This document shows, piece by piece, positions 1 to 12,603 of a stretch of DNA of 64,000 nucleotides. The stretch is from Piezodorus guildinii (taxonomy: Eukaryota > Arthropoda > Insecta > Hemiptera > Pentatomidae), in NCBI GenBank assembly GCA_023052935.1, contig CM041297.1, positions 110,475,563-110,539,562 on the forward strand, read 5' to 3'. Every line of letters begins with the position of its first letter. The first letter of the stretch is position 1. Below the pieces are notes generated by a model. The model did no database searches. It was not told the DNA's origin and saw only the letters and a list, made by a program, of their open reading frames with translations. Made by a program: the position numbers and the translations under genes.

Positions 1-1082
1 TAAGTACGATTAAAAATTGTAATACCATCATTTGTCTTCTGATCTTTCAAAGTCAATGCCCTATATTTAAATACTCTGGCTTAATTCATATTAAAAATGT
101 AATTAAATCTATCAGTGGATTAGTTTTGTTATTTTTAAGAATTTTGATCATTAAGAAAGGAGTAGAAGTTCTTGATAAGATTCATTATTATTTATCTAAT
201 TTATGTTTTAACTCATTTTTGGTTGTCATATTCCTTCTGACAGTGATTTTCTCTGGATAAATTTATTGTTGACAAATTGGACATTTCAGCTATTTTTAAG
301 GATAGTTCATCTATTTTTATTTAGTCTATAATCTGAGTTTTGATGAACTACATTTCATAGTTTTTGAAATAATAAGTATAGTTATTAATGATGAGAGTAG
401 ATGACCTTAAAATGAATTATAGAAGTGGAGTGGTGTAAGTAATCGCATTAGAAAATTCTTTAGACATTTGTCCATAGATGATTTGAGGGAAGAAACTCTT
501 GAATTCTAAAAATCTGATATCAACTAAAATATAATTACAAAATTGTGCTTTTATGTGAGAACCATAATTTTTTTTTTTTTTACAAAAAAGTCTATCTTGT
601 TTTTCTTTAAAAATTATGTTTGTGTTGAATTATTATATTTATGGATATTAAACTTAATTAGTAATTAATAAAACAGCACTGATAGCACCTTCATGATTTT
701 TAAACAATGTTAAAGGAGTATTTCATTAGCTATCTATACCCTTGGTTAATACCTATATACAATTAAATACTGTTTTAATCTATTTGTGCAAATGAGATGT
801 ATATCTGATTTTTGATGAATTTGTTATTCATTTAAAGTGTACTTTTTAGATTAATTATGTGAACCTCAATTTTTTTTTCATTTTGATCTCCTGTAGGGAA
901 ATGAGTTATTTGCAGATGCTGTGACTATAGAGGTGTGAAAACAGTTTTATTCCTCTTGTTTGGTCTTCAGTTTTCTATACTCCTGGCATTCCTAATAGTT
1001 TAATTCTTTCTTAAAAAGTTTTAATAAATACCGATTTTTTTTCCTTTTTTTATTTTTGAAATATCCTATATCTTACTTAATA
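1..1082. other. AT-rich intergenic DNA, nothing recognised
   Basis: Very AT-rich sequence with short A and T runs. I see no long open frame, no RNA gene and no repeat shared with the rest of the window. Confidence 0.5.
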
Positions 1083-1200
1083 GAAAGAGTGGTCAGTGTA
1101 TTTCAGTGGATAGGACAGCGAATTACCAATTGTCAGGGCCAGGGTTTGAAACTAGCTGTGGCAGGATGACCATTTATTCTTTTATTTCAGCTACCGGGTG
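1083..1200 (+). repeat. possible tRNA-derived SINE head
   Basis: The segment has a block like a polymerase III A box (TTTCAGTGGATAG, about 1101-1113) and, some 35 bases later, a B-box-like GGTTTGAAACTAG (about 1142-1154). The order and spacing are those of a tRNA-like SINE head. No second copy of this version was found in the window and the tail cannot be delimited, so it could also be a decayed tRNA pseudogene. Confidence 0.35.
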
Positions 1201-2179
1201 CATTTGGTATAGGAAGATCCTTATAAGGCTATTATATAAAAATTGGAAAAATAAATATTTTGCATTATTCATTTATTGCATTGTAATAACTATAATTAGA
1301 GATCTTAAAATATTGGAATACTTTTATTTCCTGTTTAATAGATTTTGTTACATATTGTATTATATTGAAGAATAAATATGTTAAAGAATTCAATAAAAAA
1401 AATTGTTTATTGTTTATCTATTCCTCTTCTCAGCTGTTATACTACAGCTTTATGAAAGTGAGGCTTAGTTTTGAAAATTATTTACACTTTTTAATGCATG
1501 TCAGTGCTGTTTAGATTTATTTATTATAGAGCATGAATTTGATATAGATTTGGTTCAGGCCTTATCTTTTATAGTATAGTGCTCAAATTTATTATTTTTA
1601 TGTTTATTTTCATTTTGCTGTGATTTAAGTTGTGATTATTTTTATTTTTTATGTTTTTCATTTTAATATTTTTAAATTTCATATTATTTCTTTATTCAGA
1701 ATGTTCAGTTTATTGTGTTAAAAAATAAAGTTTTCTATTTTACTATTAAATTCTCCTCATTTCTATGTACTATGTTTGTCATTTCTTCTTAGAAGATTGG
1801 TTTGTTGCTCATGCATTGAACTTCTTCTTTTTAAAGTACACAATAAGTAGACTGATCTGCTGATTGTTGCTCTTAATATTTTTAAGCACTTGTGTGCATA
1901 AATAGATGGATTAAGTATCTCTTATGAGTCTTGATTTGGATTCCATTGTTTGTAAGTGTTTGAAAAATGACTAAAAAAGAGCTTTGTTTTATATATTATA
2001 ATTCACATATTGCTTAATTGCTATCCTTAGCTTATAATGGGGTGTATAAAAAAAAAAAAAATTACCATTTTTGAATCAAGAATTTGTATTATTATTTCTT
2101 TGATGTAAAATGCAATAAAAATTCATCAAAGTATAGTCTATTGATATGTACCATCAATAGCCCTCTGCATTCAAATTGC
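1201..2179. other. AT-rich DNA, nothing recognised
   Basis: AT-rich sequence with an A run near 2048. No supported gene or repeat. Confidence 0.5.
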
Positions 2180-2226
2180 TTCACTCCACGCAGAAATATT
2201 CATTTGGGTGGCTGATTTTTTATTTT

Positions 2227-2578
2227 TTATTTTTTACCCTTGAAGAAAATGAGCCCTGGATCAAAACAAGTAGTAGTTCGATGGTGCAAGGTTTGGACTA
2301 TATGGTGGATGAGGCAGGAGTTCAAACCCATGAAGTTCATAAACTTTTCTTTGGTTTGATGGGAAGTGTGAGGATGAGCGTTATCTTTTTGGAATTGAAA
2401 TCCTTTTCGGTTGATCAAAGCAGGATGATGCTCTGACAACTTTGCATACAGTCATTCCAGTTGTTCGCTGTAGAGTTAAGAATTCATAAACCATCCATCT
2501 GGAACCAATTAGTGATAAATAACACCTTCAAAATTCCGAAAAGCAGAAAGCATGGATTTTTTTTTTCAAATTGCCTGT
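2227..2578 (-). pseudogene. mariner transposase, C-terminal half (broken)
   Basis: Reading leftwards, the minus strand shows the mariner block around the second catalytic aspartate (KDNAHPHTS, normally HDNARPHTS) preceded by HPALINRKG. After a frame change comes HPPYSPNLAPSNYYLF, matching the family block around the third catalytic aspartate (normally PSDYHLF). The third aspartate is asparagine here, which alone should abolish catalysis. Stops lie upstream in the same region. The frame running through the end as 70 codons is thus partly out of frame with the ancestral protein. Family assignment by motif is strong. Confidence 0.8.
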
Positions 2579-3487
2579 CCGGGACTGCTGTACAAACTCC
2601 GTAAATTCCTCCATCCAACATACTTCCTCATCCTCCAGTCCTACCTCTCTGATAGAACCTTTAAAATCAACCACAATAGTTCCTATTCATCCACTTTTAC
2701 TCAGTCTGCTGGTGTTCCTCAAGGCAGTATCCTAGGACCCATTCTCTACACAGTCTATACAGCTGATATCCCAACCCATCCTAACACATTCCTTTCTACC
2801 TATGCCGATGACACTTGCGTGCTATCAGTTAATAACGATCCTAGTATTGCCTCTCAAAACCTCCAATCCCACATCAGAGACCTTGAGGTATGGTGTCAGA
2901 ATTGGAGAATTAAAATCAACTCCAATAAATCCCACCAGATTACTTTTACCCTTCGTCGTAAACCTATGACATCCTGCCCTACAGTGTCCTTTAATGATAT
3001 TCCGCTTGTCCCTGTTGAACAGATCCGTTATTTAGGCCTCCTGCTTGACAAACGTCTTACATGGAATCCGCATACAAGACTGAAAAGACAAGAGACTGCT
3101 CCCCGATTTCTGTTACTTCAACATTTACTTGACAGACGCTCTAACCTTTCTCTTTACTACAAAAGACTAATTTACATGACAATCATAATGCCTATCTGGA
3201 CTTACGGAGTTGAGCTTTGGGGCTCTACTAAACCATCAAACTCTTCCCGTATCCAATCCTTACAATCCAAAATCCTTAACGCTCCTTACTTTGTCACCAA
3301 CAAAATCATCCACAAAGACCTTAATGTTCCATATGTTGCTGATTTGGCCTGTACCAGGTATCACTCCTTCCATGAAAAACTCCACTCCCACTCTAATCCA
3401 CTAGTTTCAATCCTTGCTTCCACTTCAATTCCTGACAATCCACCGAGGCGTCTGAAAAGAAGATGGCCTCGAGACCTTCTTGTGTAG
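2579..3487 (+). pseudogene. Jockey-like reverse transcriptase, C-terminal part
   Basis: About 302 codons stay open from the truncation point to the natural stop. Motifs in order: AGVPQGSILGP (fingers/palm, about codon 45 of the insert), YADD at the catalytic palm (STYADDTCVLS), then the IRYLGLLLDKRLTWNPH block of the thumb and the family C-terminus ending RRWPRDLLV. The endonuclease and the N-terminal RT blocks are missing, so no active protein is possible. An ATG at 2552 extends the frame by nine codons, but those come from the mariner flank. Known role of the family: target-primed reverse transcription of its own RNA. Confidence 0.85.
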
Positions 3488-3621
3488 ATTCACTACTAGA
3501 GTGCTGCCAATGGGCAGTTTCTCTTCATGTTTTTTTTCATGTGTATTATCATTGTAGCCGATTTACTTGATGTATGAACATACAGTTGTAAATTTCAATA
3601 AATGAATTAAAAAAAAAAAAA
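2579..3621 (+). mobile_element. 5'-truncated Jockey-like LINE (family A) with poly(A) and TSD
   Basis: A 1.04-kb retroposed copy ending in a poly(A) run (about 3610-3621). It is flanked by an 11-bp direct repeat AAATTGCCTGT at 2568-2578 and 3622-3632, the expected target-site duplication. It starts inside the reverse transcriptase coding region, so it is 5'-truncated as usual for target-primed reverse transcription. It landed inside the mariner remnant, so it is younger. Related copies lie at 19655-19945, 35740-36481 and 43302-43740, and a divergent longer copy at 45879-48640. Confidence 0.9.
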
Positions 3622-3632
3622 AAATTGCCTGT

Positions 3633-4110
3633 GCTTATACCATTGCAGCAACAGAAAAAACAGTTTGACTGCTATCTAGCCATTGCTCTCATATATTCAA
3701 ATTTTTCAGTCAACCCACTTTTCATCACAGGTGACAATGTTTTGGTAAAAGCTCTTATCAAATAGGGATTTAAATAAATTTTAACAAATTTCTAATCTCT
3801 TAGCCGATTGCTGATGAGTAAGTTCGTGAGGGACCAGCCTACTGCTCTTTTTCACCTCCCCCATGGAGAGTAGATGGCGACTGACTGAATCTTTTAACAC
3901 ACCTGATTCACTAGCAAGTTAGCGAGTACTTGTGGGCAAATGTGACTCAACAGCTTCCTGCAGAACCTCATCAATATCCATTAATGGTTGCCCGCAGCCC
4001 TTCTTTCTTTGCAACATTGTATCTCCACTGCTAATTTTATCAAACCAATAGTCTACTGGTCAAGGATATCTTTCCCATCATATTCAATAATTTTACCCGT
4101 TGCTTCAGTG
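3633..4110 (-). pseudogene. mariner transposase, N-terminal half (broken)
   Basis: On the minus strand this reads as the mariner N-terminal region: a DNA-binding block ending GDTMLQRKKGCGQP, then DIDEVLQEAVESHLPTSTR, the linker VPHELTHQQSAKRLEI (family WVPHELTE), and IVTCDEKWV with the first catalytic aspartate intact (normally TGDEKWV). Frame changes and stops separate the blocks. The downstream half continues at 2578 beyond the inserted LINE. Confidence 0.8.
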
Positions 4111-4659
4111 ACTGTGAATTTTTTTTTACAGTAATGTCTTAAAATTAGGAAAATTTTGTAGGACACTGTCAAATTTCTTTGTAATAAATAACCAAATGGA
4201 AACTTTTTTTAAGAAGTCCAATGGGATTAACAAGCTTCGAGAATGCTCTTAAGGGATTTTTAAGTATTCCTTCCTTCCTCGATGGCACTACAACTATCGA
4301 AGAGTCAGAGCTGCTGCAACTTAGTCCGCCAGTCTTCCTTGTCCTGTTGAACACCATCAGCCCTCCGTAGTCTGAGTCTGCCAACTCTTCTTGATTCATA
4401 GATCTTCTCTTCCAGAAGGTTACTAGGTACCATATCAGGGCCCATCCTGGTGACGTGTCCAGCCCATCTCAGCCACCCTATCCTAATGAATTTTACATCA
4501 GCTTCACCATGAAGTTTTCTGATTTCCGCGTTAGTACACTGTCTTCATTCACCATTAATGCATACTGCCCAAAGATATTAAATTAAGTATTGGTAAGTAT
4601 TAAATAGGGTTAAAATATTTAGAGTCCTTAGAAATATTGGGTTTGATAAAACAGTAATT

Positions 4660-4942
4660 TTTTTGTTTGTTAATTTAATGTCACTTTATGCTACTTTGGC
4701 TAATCGGATGATGCTGCATTGTGAGTCATATATTTTGCCTATCCAGGTTTGATTAGGTTAGGGATCTTTCACAAGTACCTGACATTGCACAGGCTTGGAA
4801 CAACCTTTTTATGTTCAATCCGAAGGACGGCATAACTGATCATTTTTCACTCCCATAAAAAAATTCTAGAGCCACTTGCAGGTTTCAACCCGAGACCTTG
4901 GGTATAGAAGGCTGTTATGCTAGCCACTACAACACAGGTTTT
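4660..4942 (-). repeat. tRNA-derived SINE, family S1
   Basis: One of about eight copies of a ~290-bp repeat. On the minus strand it starts with a tRNA-like head (A box near 4930, B-box-like GGTTTCAACCC on the plus strand near 4882). It continues with a unique body (blocks TTTTTAATGGGAGTAAAAAA, GTCCTTCGGAGGGGACG and GAGCCTGTGCGATGTCAGG in the better copies) and ends near GTGACGTTAAATAAA. This copy is near full length but diverged. Confidence 0.75.
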
Positions 4943-7894
4943 TTTTTTACAACAGTTTTTTTATACATCCCATTATCTGTAGTTTATTGATCTGTATTAA
5001 CCTCCTTTCGAGTCAATTTATTTATGAGGGGAGTTCATAAATATTTTAATCTTATAAAATATATTGATTGGAAATTATTTAATTTTTTTATGAACAGAAT
5101 CAGTCAAGGCACCCCTAATTTTATTGTAGCTTTAGGTTTATTAAAATACAAATGGTGAAACAAAGATCTAGACCCATGCTGGACTATATAAAATTAGTAT
5201 TAATATAAAATTAGTACAACAGATATGCACATATGCACTGACAATATAATTGCATGTATTTTGATATATTTATAGTATGAATGTTGCAGATGTTTGGAAG
5301 AGTGTAAATTTAGCTTCTAAGAATACTTTTATTTTCTGTTTATAGATATAATTTTGTAATTTGGGAATGCTATCAGAATTTTGATGAGAACTGTCAGATA
5401 TATATGTATAATTTTTTTTCTGGCAGAAATGTTTTTTTTCTGCAATGGTTCCCTTAATTTTCTGAGGAAGCATATTAGTCCTTTGTTAAATCATAACTTT
5501 TAATATCTTTTTTTCACAAATCATTACTCAAAGATTGCAATACAGTTTTTCTACTTATTTTTCTATCATCACTTTTTGTTTGAATATTTAATTAGTTTGT
5601 GATATAAATTAAAATTCAATTTCTGTACAGTTCATTTAATAGAGTCAATCAATTTAAATCTATCTATTACTTATCTGTTATAAAAATTTAGAAAATTAAG
5701 TATGTTTTACAATGCCTATTTAAAATAAAAATATAATTAGATGATTGAATCATAATTGGCTATTTTAAGACAAAAACTAATCAAAAATTTAATTTTGATT
5801 GTTCTCCCCCATAATCTCTAGTATGGTTCTTTGGTAAACATATAACCAAAAATTAAATAAATTTAATATAAAATACTTTTCACAAAAGATTGAAATTTTA
5901 ATTTATATCTTATTTTTTTATAAACGTTCGGAATGAGTTTTAAAGCAAATGATCTCTGTTTTAGGTGCTGTTTGTGTAAATTAACTAGTGTCCATGCTTT
6001 TGCCTTATGTGTTTCTCTAAAAGTTAAATTAAAATCATGAAAAGTTTGTGCCAAAGTGCGTTTTTTTTTAAAGTGTGTTGTGTAGTGGTTTGTTTTGGCT
6101 GTGTTGCACTGTGATTGCAGAGGATAAAAATGTCTTCAACTACACAAAGGTGTGTGCTTAGTGTTTACTTGTATTGCATGGTATTTATTTACATACATCA
6201 CTTTACACTGATATGAACAATAATTTTATTGCATGCATCATAGTTTTTTTTTATCCAGATATTATAACTTTTAGCTACTGGTGCAAAGATATTTATGGGT
6301 GATGGTGTTTAAATTTTATTATCTATTTGTTTGTGTGTGATCATCTTTCTGGTGATACCACATGAAATATGTAAGTTTTTTGGTGTGCAACTTTGTTGAA
6401 AATTTATTATTAAAAAATAATCTTTCCTTATAATTGTTATTTTCAAAACACATTTCATGTGAGGTAACCAGTTATTTACTATTTTATTTATTTTTTAATT
6501 GTAATTTTGGAATATATGTATATAGGTCATTACAGTCATAGATACTGTGTTTTTTTTTACTGTATAGTACTATTAATTACTATGCTATTAAATACAAATG
6601 TTTGAATTTTTCAAACGTTTACTTTTTTTCTAAAGCTTTCTCTGAAGTTCTTGACTAACTTGAAAAAATTTAATTATTTAATTTGGAAAAAAATACTTAT
6701 TTGCTGAAAAACTAAATATTTATGAGACTATACTGCCATTAAAATGGTATTATTACTTTAAGTCTGGTAATAAACCATTCCTTCCAAGGATAGCCCAGGT
6801 TAATAGAAAAAAAAAAGTTATAGAAACAGAAGATATAGCGGAGGTGATTGAAGATAGTAATACAACTTTGTGAAAGAATGCATTAGTCCATTAGTTATTA
6901 TGATAATTAGATAGTCTACAGAAACATATACATCCATAATGAATGAATATCCATAAATAAAAAAAATATTTTTTGAAAAATCTACAATTTTATTAGAACA
7001 GACAAAATAAACAAAATGTTAGTTAAAAGTATGTTTCTTTATAGTACTTAATTTTTATTTATTTATTTCAGCCATTACTGTTACTTAACGCAATAAGTTG
7101 AATAAATCCTTTGGGGCCGTAATATCTGTGATAAATATAAAGAGTATTTACTATAAAGAGAGTATTTGGGTTGCATCTGTCTCTTGTAAATCGTCCGGTA
7201 CAGATCTGGATGTCTTATGCAAAGTGTCAAAATATAATGTTCGTCATGTTTGTATCTTGACAAATATTTTTTATTTAATTTATAATGACATTTGCAAAAT
7301 TGGAGCTGATGAGGTTGACCTGTCTTTAACCCTAAAAAACGATAAGGACAAATAAAAGAAGAAAAAGAATATAAAGTATTAGGATAAATGGTCTATTTAA
7401 AAATTTTGTTTACTTCCAAACACATACTTCATTTTCAAATTTATGTGCATATAGACAGTGTTTGGAAAAAATAATTTACATTTTCAATTTATTGACCTCC
7501 CCTGTTCCCATGGTTTTCTACCTCCCTGGCCCCCTCTCTTTAAAGAAAATCCTGCACACGACCTTGTCCATTAGAAATTAATGTTTAATAGCAGTGGTTC
7601 CTAACTGGTGGTGTAAGGACCTCTGGGGGTTATTGGAAAATAATCGTAATTATCTTAACATAAAATATTTGTGAAACCTTGGCTTTTAATAAGAACGATT
7701 GCTTGTGTTTACTGACAAGGGTCTGCTACTGCACAATCACAATCTTTAAATTGGTCATTTTTTAACATTTCTAAAATAATGAACTTATAGAGGAGATGTG
7801 TCACAGAAGACAATGAACGATATTTGATCGCTTTATGAGTATTCGAATAAATACCTTCTTCCATAAGTTTTAAATTTTAGGTCATTTCTATTCA
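4943..7894. other. AT-rich DNA without a recognised gene
   Basis: About 3 kb of low-complexity AT-rich sequence. Short open frames (for example 7098-7355) have no recognisable domain, no convincing splice context and composition like the surroundings. No element boundary could be drawn. Confidence 0.5.
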
Positions 7895-8085
7895 CTTAAG
7901 GTCATTTTATGCTACTGTGGCTATTTATATAAAAGTGGAAGTCCTCAATTTTTTTTTTATCCAGCGTTTATTAGGATGGGAATCTTATACGAGAGCCTGA
8001 CTTAGCACAGACTCTGGAGCACCATTTTACGTTGCCTAACGAAGGATTTTTCATTCCTTTAAAAAATTTGAGGACTGTATGTTTA
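7895..8085 (-). repeat. SINE S1, decayed, head missing
   Basis: It shares the S1 body order (TTTTATGCTACTGTGGCTA, a TATCCAG..TTATTAGGATGGG block, the ACGAGAGCCTGAC block, then the AACGAAGGATTTTTCATTCC block), but the tRNA-like head is absent. This is the most diverged S1 copy seen. Confidence 0.6.
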
Positions 8086-10108
8086 ACAGTTACTTTTAAT
8101 TATTTAATTTGTTGGGTATTGAAGAAAACTGCTAGTGCCTAGTTCTTTTTTCTTTATAACTATTTCCTAATATATAGGACTTACTTCGCCATTTCTATAG
8201 TACAGAGTTTCAGTAGAGGTATTTCACATACAACTTACAGGATACGGTGTAGTCTAATAAACATCTAAATATATATCTAATATAAAGGGGTCTTTGGCAT
8301 TGTAATGATTGTAAAAAGGGGTCAGCAGAAATTTTTGTTGGGAATCAATGTCTTATAGAATAAGCTGAAGATAGTCTATAAAAGTGTTTCCGAATGAATG
8401 AGACTTATTAATCTTACCCTTTAAAAAAGAGTATAAATAAAACAAGAATTACTGTAAAACTGACATTTACTTCCTGACACATATCTTCTCTATGATAGAT
8501 CCTTATGAATTAGAATATGTTGCTGTAGAGCTTTAATTTAAATCTCATTGTATTTATAATATTAGCTCCAACAAAATCATAGTTTTTTATTAGTGTCCCT
8601 TTCATTGTGAATGAAACATTTACTGTCTGACAATCTTCCTTTTTTATATTTTATAGTGACTATGTCACTTACTCTTCTTTCCTTCTGTAATGTGAACATA
8701 TAATAATAAATTAAATTTGTTACAGATAAATTCAAACCTATTGTTACAAATAAAAGCATGATTCAAATTTTATTTAGTTAGTCATTATTTAGGGTGTAGT
8801 AAATCTGCTTCTAGATTGTAGTTAGAGTTTTAAAATTATTTCAATTATTATTTTAATCAAGTGATCTATACACTCTGTTTTGATCTTCAATTGACATACA
8901 GATTTTTAAGGTAAGTAAGAATATTTATTGTTTAAGAGTTCTCTATGGTTTCCTTTAAGTAAAATAAAACCTTATAAAGTTATTATAAGATAAATATTTA
9001 AGTAGGTAAACAATATGAATTAACCTCTCATTAAATAATAAACGTCTTCTTTGGAGAAGTAAATAAGTTTGTTTTTAATGCTCTTGAAATATATAATTTC
9101 ATTTTCATTAGTGGCTAAAATTTAGTTCAATATTGTAATTAAAAACATTCTAGTTAAAAGTAAACAATTTCAAGTAATTTAACCCTATATAGGACATGCT
9201 CAAATTTTAACAGTTCCAGAAACTTATACTGAATATGTTTAAAAAAAAAATATGGGATAAAAAAAACTTTTCTGTCTTTTTACTTCAGTATATATCTTCA
9301 GGAAATTCTTCTTAAAATGTTTTGTTTATTTTTTTCTTTTCTTTTGTATTATTTTTAACGTTGTTACAGTTAATTATTTGATTTCTTCTTTTTACTTTGT
9401 TATTGTTGGTTTGTTTTTTCTCGTTAGATCATAGAAATACCATATTCCGTTGGTTATTTTTTTAATAGTTATTTCCTTCTGATGATTATTATCTTATTAT
9501 TTCTGTCATTTATACATCCTTTACTGTTATTTAAAGGCTTAATTATTATTAAAATTTAGTTTTTTAATATTTGTACGATTAGAAATATAACTTATTTTTA
9601 TATTAATCAGCAATCATTCTGTTTGCTAGTTTTTTTTCCTTATTCATTTTTATCGCTAATGGCATATGTTTCTTTGTTTACTGTATTAAATTTTATTTTT
9701 ACATTGCTTATCTAATCGTTCCATTATTTTAATATGTCTATTTTTATTACCAGTTCATGATGGTATTTTTAATGTATTCAAAGGTAATTTTTTTACTTTT
9801 TTAAAACTTGTTTTTGGCTAACATGTAATGTAGTATGAAATTTAATGAAGGAATGTTAATGTTGTATATTTATTACACAACCTTTCAATATAAAAGAAGT
9901 GCATAGTGAAAGATTTTTTTTCTGAGGAGATATATGTTTGTTGGCATTAAATACTTTGATGCTTTTTCAGAAAACCATAATTTACAGATTGATTAATTAA
10001 TTTAATGGTCGCATTGAATTAGATGTTAAACAAATTTATCCCGTTTAATCTAGTACAAGTAATTAATAACAATTTCGAGAATTGTTTTCTCCCTTCCCCC
10101 TCTCAAGA
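8086..10108. other. AT-rich DNA upstream of the tRNA gene
   Basis: No gene or shared repeat recognised in about 2 kb. A C-rich stretch (CCCTTCCCCC) lies directly before the tRNA gene. Confidence 0.5.
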
Positions 10109-10188
10109 GGCAGCGTGGCCGAGCGGTCTAAGGCGCTGGTTTTAGGCACCAGTCCGAAAGGGCGTGGGTTCGAATCCCACCGCTGTCA
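10109..10188 (+). tRNA. tRNA-Leu (anticodon UAG)
   Basis: An 80-nt gene folding as a class II tRNA. Acceptor arm GGCAGCG pairs with CGCTGTC (one G-U) and the discriminator is A. The anticodon stem CTGGT/ACCAG encloses loop TTTAGGC with anticodon TAG, reading CUA (and probably CUG). It has the extra variable arm expected of tRNA-Leu (about TCCGAAAGGGC), and T arm GTGGG-TTCGAAT-CCCAC. Internal promoters are intact: A box TGGCCGAGCGG and B box GGTTCGAATCC (10168-10178). There is no intron and CCA is not encoded, as in eukaryotic nuclear genes. It looks functional and is the clearest host gene in the window. Confidence 0.96.
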
Positions 10189-10193
10189 ATATC

Positions 10194-10202
10194 TTTTTTT
10201 TT
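10194..10202 (+). terminator. RNA polymerase III T-run terminator
   Basis: A run of nine T residues begins six bases after the tRNA 3' end, the normal termination signal for polymerase III. Confidence 0.85.
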
Positions 10203-11215
10203 ATGCGTTATTAATTATTAAATTTTCATTTGGATTATTTATTAATTCTTAGAGAATTTTCTATTTGTTTGTTCTGTCAACTCGTAAATTGTGACTATTT
10301 AAGTTTATAAAATAAAAAAATATATGCATTTCGTGAAATATTATATTCTTTTGTTGAGTGCAATATAGCAGCTAATTTAATTCTTTCTCGAAATTATTCC
10401 TTAGTTTTTTTAATGAAACGACTTGGATAAAAAAAACAAAAACATTTCGGTTGTAATCACTAGTATAAACTATAAGTATCGCCGTATAAAATATTGAACA
10501 AAGCTTTACGAAATATCACTGAACTTCGGATGAATTAGTTATAATTAAATCGACCGATTGATAAAGTTAAAAAAAAACATGAAAACTTGAAAGGTAAATT
10601 TAATAAAAACTTACCATAACGTTATTACAAATATCTGTTAATGAAAAAATTGTATAGGTTATTATTTTTAAGATAATTATGTGTCATAAGGTGTGTAAGT
10701 AAACTTATAAATATCTGTTATCATAATTAATATGTATTGTCATTATTGTTAGTTGTCCCTCATTAATGTGATTCGTTGTGGAAGTGTTAACCTTAAGAAT
10801 TCTTGTTTCTCTGATCGCTTGTGCGTAATGTTTTCCAAAACTCGCAACATGGCCCATTTAGAAATCCTATAGATTTATTTTTCTTCTTGTAATTGGTTTT
10901 TCCTCATCCCACCTATGATTAGTGTCCGACTAACTTGACAAGGACGTGGAGATTCTATGTTTTTTGTAATTCATATTGTCCCAATGTCCCCTTGTGCTTT
11001 CGAGTTCTGTGGGACTTTAATATTTTTCTGTAGACAAATTGTGCTGTATTATTTTTTTTTGTAGAGGGGTCGGCCCTGGGGTATTGAGACTCCTGGAGCA
11101 CGTCAAATCCCTATAATATGGGTACCCTAAAATTCTGGTGAAATCTGTTGGTTGAGCGTGATCTCGGATTAATCATCTCATCGCACAGCCGTTGGCCTAG
11201 GAACATTACGAATAT
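10203..11215. other. intergenic DNA, nothing recognised
   Basis: AT-rich to about 10740, then slightly more GC-balanced (10740-11200). No frame with a recognisable domain. Confidence 0.45.
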
Positions 11216-11432
11216 TTGTTTATTCATTTTACGTCCTTTTATGCTGTACTGTGGGAGTACTAAATTTTCCCTATCCAGGTATAATTAGGATAATAGTCTT
11301 TGATGAGTATTTACATCGCACAGGCTCGGGACTACCATTTTACTTCTCCTCCGAATGATGGCATAACCAAGGATTTTTTACTCCTATTAAAAAAATGTAG
11401 TACCGCCTGTCGGGTTTGAACCCGCGACTTAT
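11216..11432 (-). repeat. SINE S1, head truncated after the B box
   Basis: Minus-strand S1 copy keeping the 3' body, the GAACCCGCGACT B-box complement at 11417-11428, and nothing beyond it. The tRNA-like 5' half is lost where X-type sequence follows soon after. Confidence 0.75.
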
Positions 11433-11474
11433 TATTGATTACTATATATTAATTTTTACTAGCTTGTTTATAAG

Positions 11475-12116
11475 GTAGTATTTTTTCTAAAATCTTTGCA
11501 GACTTTAATATCTTTTTCTTCTTGCAAAAAAAGAAAAAATTACATTCAAAAAATATTTTTTATTTTTCTTCTTTAGTTGGGTATTGAATGCGTTCAATTT
11601 ATGTATTTACCTGTTTTTTATCAATGGTAATAAGATGATATGGTTATTTTTTATAGAATATACAAAATTAAAGGTACTTAATAAGAAGAAAATTTAAAAT
11701 ATCTGCATTTATGCCTCATCAGAATATTTCAATCAGAATGAAACCTACATGATGTTAAAAACCATTAAAGTTTACATCGATAAAGCGAGTTTAATCAAAA
11801 TCATTACAGCCGTTTTGAGAAAAAGGTAAAAAGATGCAAAATGCATGGTATGAAGTGGATCTTCTGGTTAGCTGATTTTAATGAAAAAGTTTTTGTAACT
11901 CTCAGGCGTATAGTTGTCCTAAAAATGAAATTTCAGTTTTATAGGACTATTCGTTTATGCGCTGGATTTACCACACAGACCTTTTTGCGGGACTTGGTCA
12001 TTTGGACGCAGGGGACCCTAAAACTGTATTTCCGTTGAAAACTCATATTCGGAAATTTTCACGATCGCAATACTTTCCCTTACTGTATATTTCATATATA
12101 GGTAAGTGAAAGTAAA
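11475..12116 (-). repeat. repeat X copy 1, 3'-truncated
   Basis: The right edge is the X 5' terminus read backwards (GGTAAGTGAAAGTAAA at 12101-12116). Internally it shows the X landmarks: complement of CACGATCGCAATACTTTCCC, the GGGACTTGGTCATTTGGA block, the AAAATGCATGGTATGAAGTGG block and the AGACTATTTCAATC-type block. The X 3' end (GTCGTGTGTTGCGCGCACC) is missing. The 65-codon plus-strand frame inside is not coding. Confidence 0.8.
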
Positions 12117-12603
12117 TAGTCGATTGTTCAATATAATCTTCTTTCCTTAGGGTTCGTGGTGTTTCCTTAAAAGTTTTCTGCTCTCTCTTCAGGGCACAAT
12201 TATATTCTATTTTGCCGCTTTTTATTGATTGAGGGGTCTGGAAAGCTAATGGACTCGGAAAAAGGATTATTGGGGAACTTGTTTATAAGGCGGGGTGTTG
12301 CAAAAATTGGGACTTCCTAATCGATTTGGCCAAACTGGTTTAGCGTTCGCCGCGATGGAACGTCGCCGCTTCCCGGATTAAGGCATCCTCCCTCCGGCTT
12401 TAGCAATTGTGGGAATTCGATAAACTCTAACCGCCGATAAGCTCATTTTCTTTCTCCGCTCTTGAATTGGGACTATCCGCCTGTTTAAACCGAGATGAAT
12501 GTGTCACTGTAGCGTGTACTAAGCGGAAGTGAGTATTTTGCTTCGACATTGGTTCTGATCCTACGAGTATAAGTAGATGGAGCGAAAGAAAGAAAAGAAA
12601 TGT
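12117..12603. other. GC-balanced unique-looking segment
   Basis: Less AT-rich than its surroundings (notably 12300-12480) and not matched elsewhere in the window. No domain is recognisable in any frame. It could be exonic, regulatory or a repeat represented once. Confidence 0.4.

Larger units (their letters stand above)
2180..4110 (-). mobile_element. dead mariner-type DNA transposon split by a Jockey insertion
   Basis: The two flanks of the Jockey copy at 2579-3621 read, on the minus strand, as the two halves of one mariner transposase. The N-terminal half lies right of the insertion and the C-terminal half left of it. Without the insertion the remnant is about 0.9 kb, plausible for a decayed mariner of normally about 1.3 kb. 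Terminal inverted repeats were not recognised, so the outer limits are approximate. Several stops and frame changes show it is inactive. Confidence 0.8.

Noticed and set aside
2227..2439. 70-codon minus frame as an intact small gene
   Set aside because: It is mariner transposase sequence, partly out of frame after the KDNAHPHTS block.
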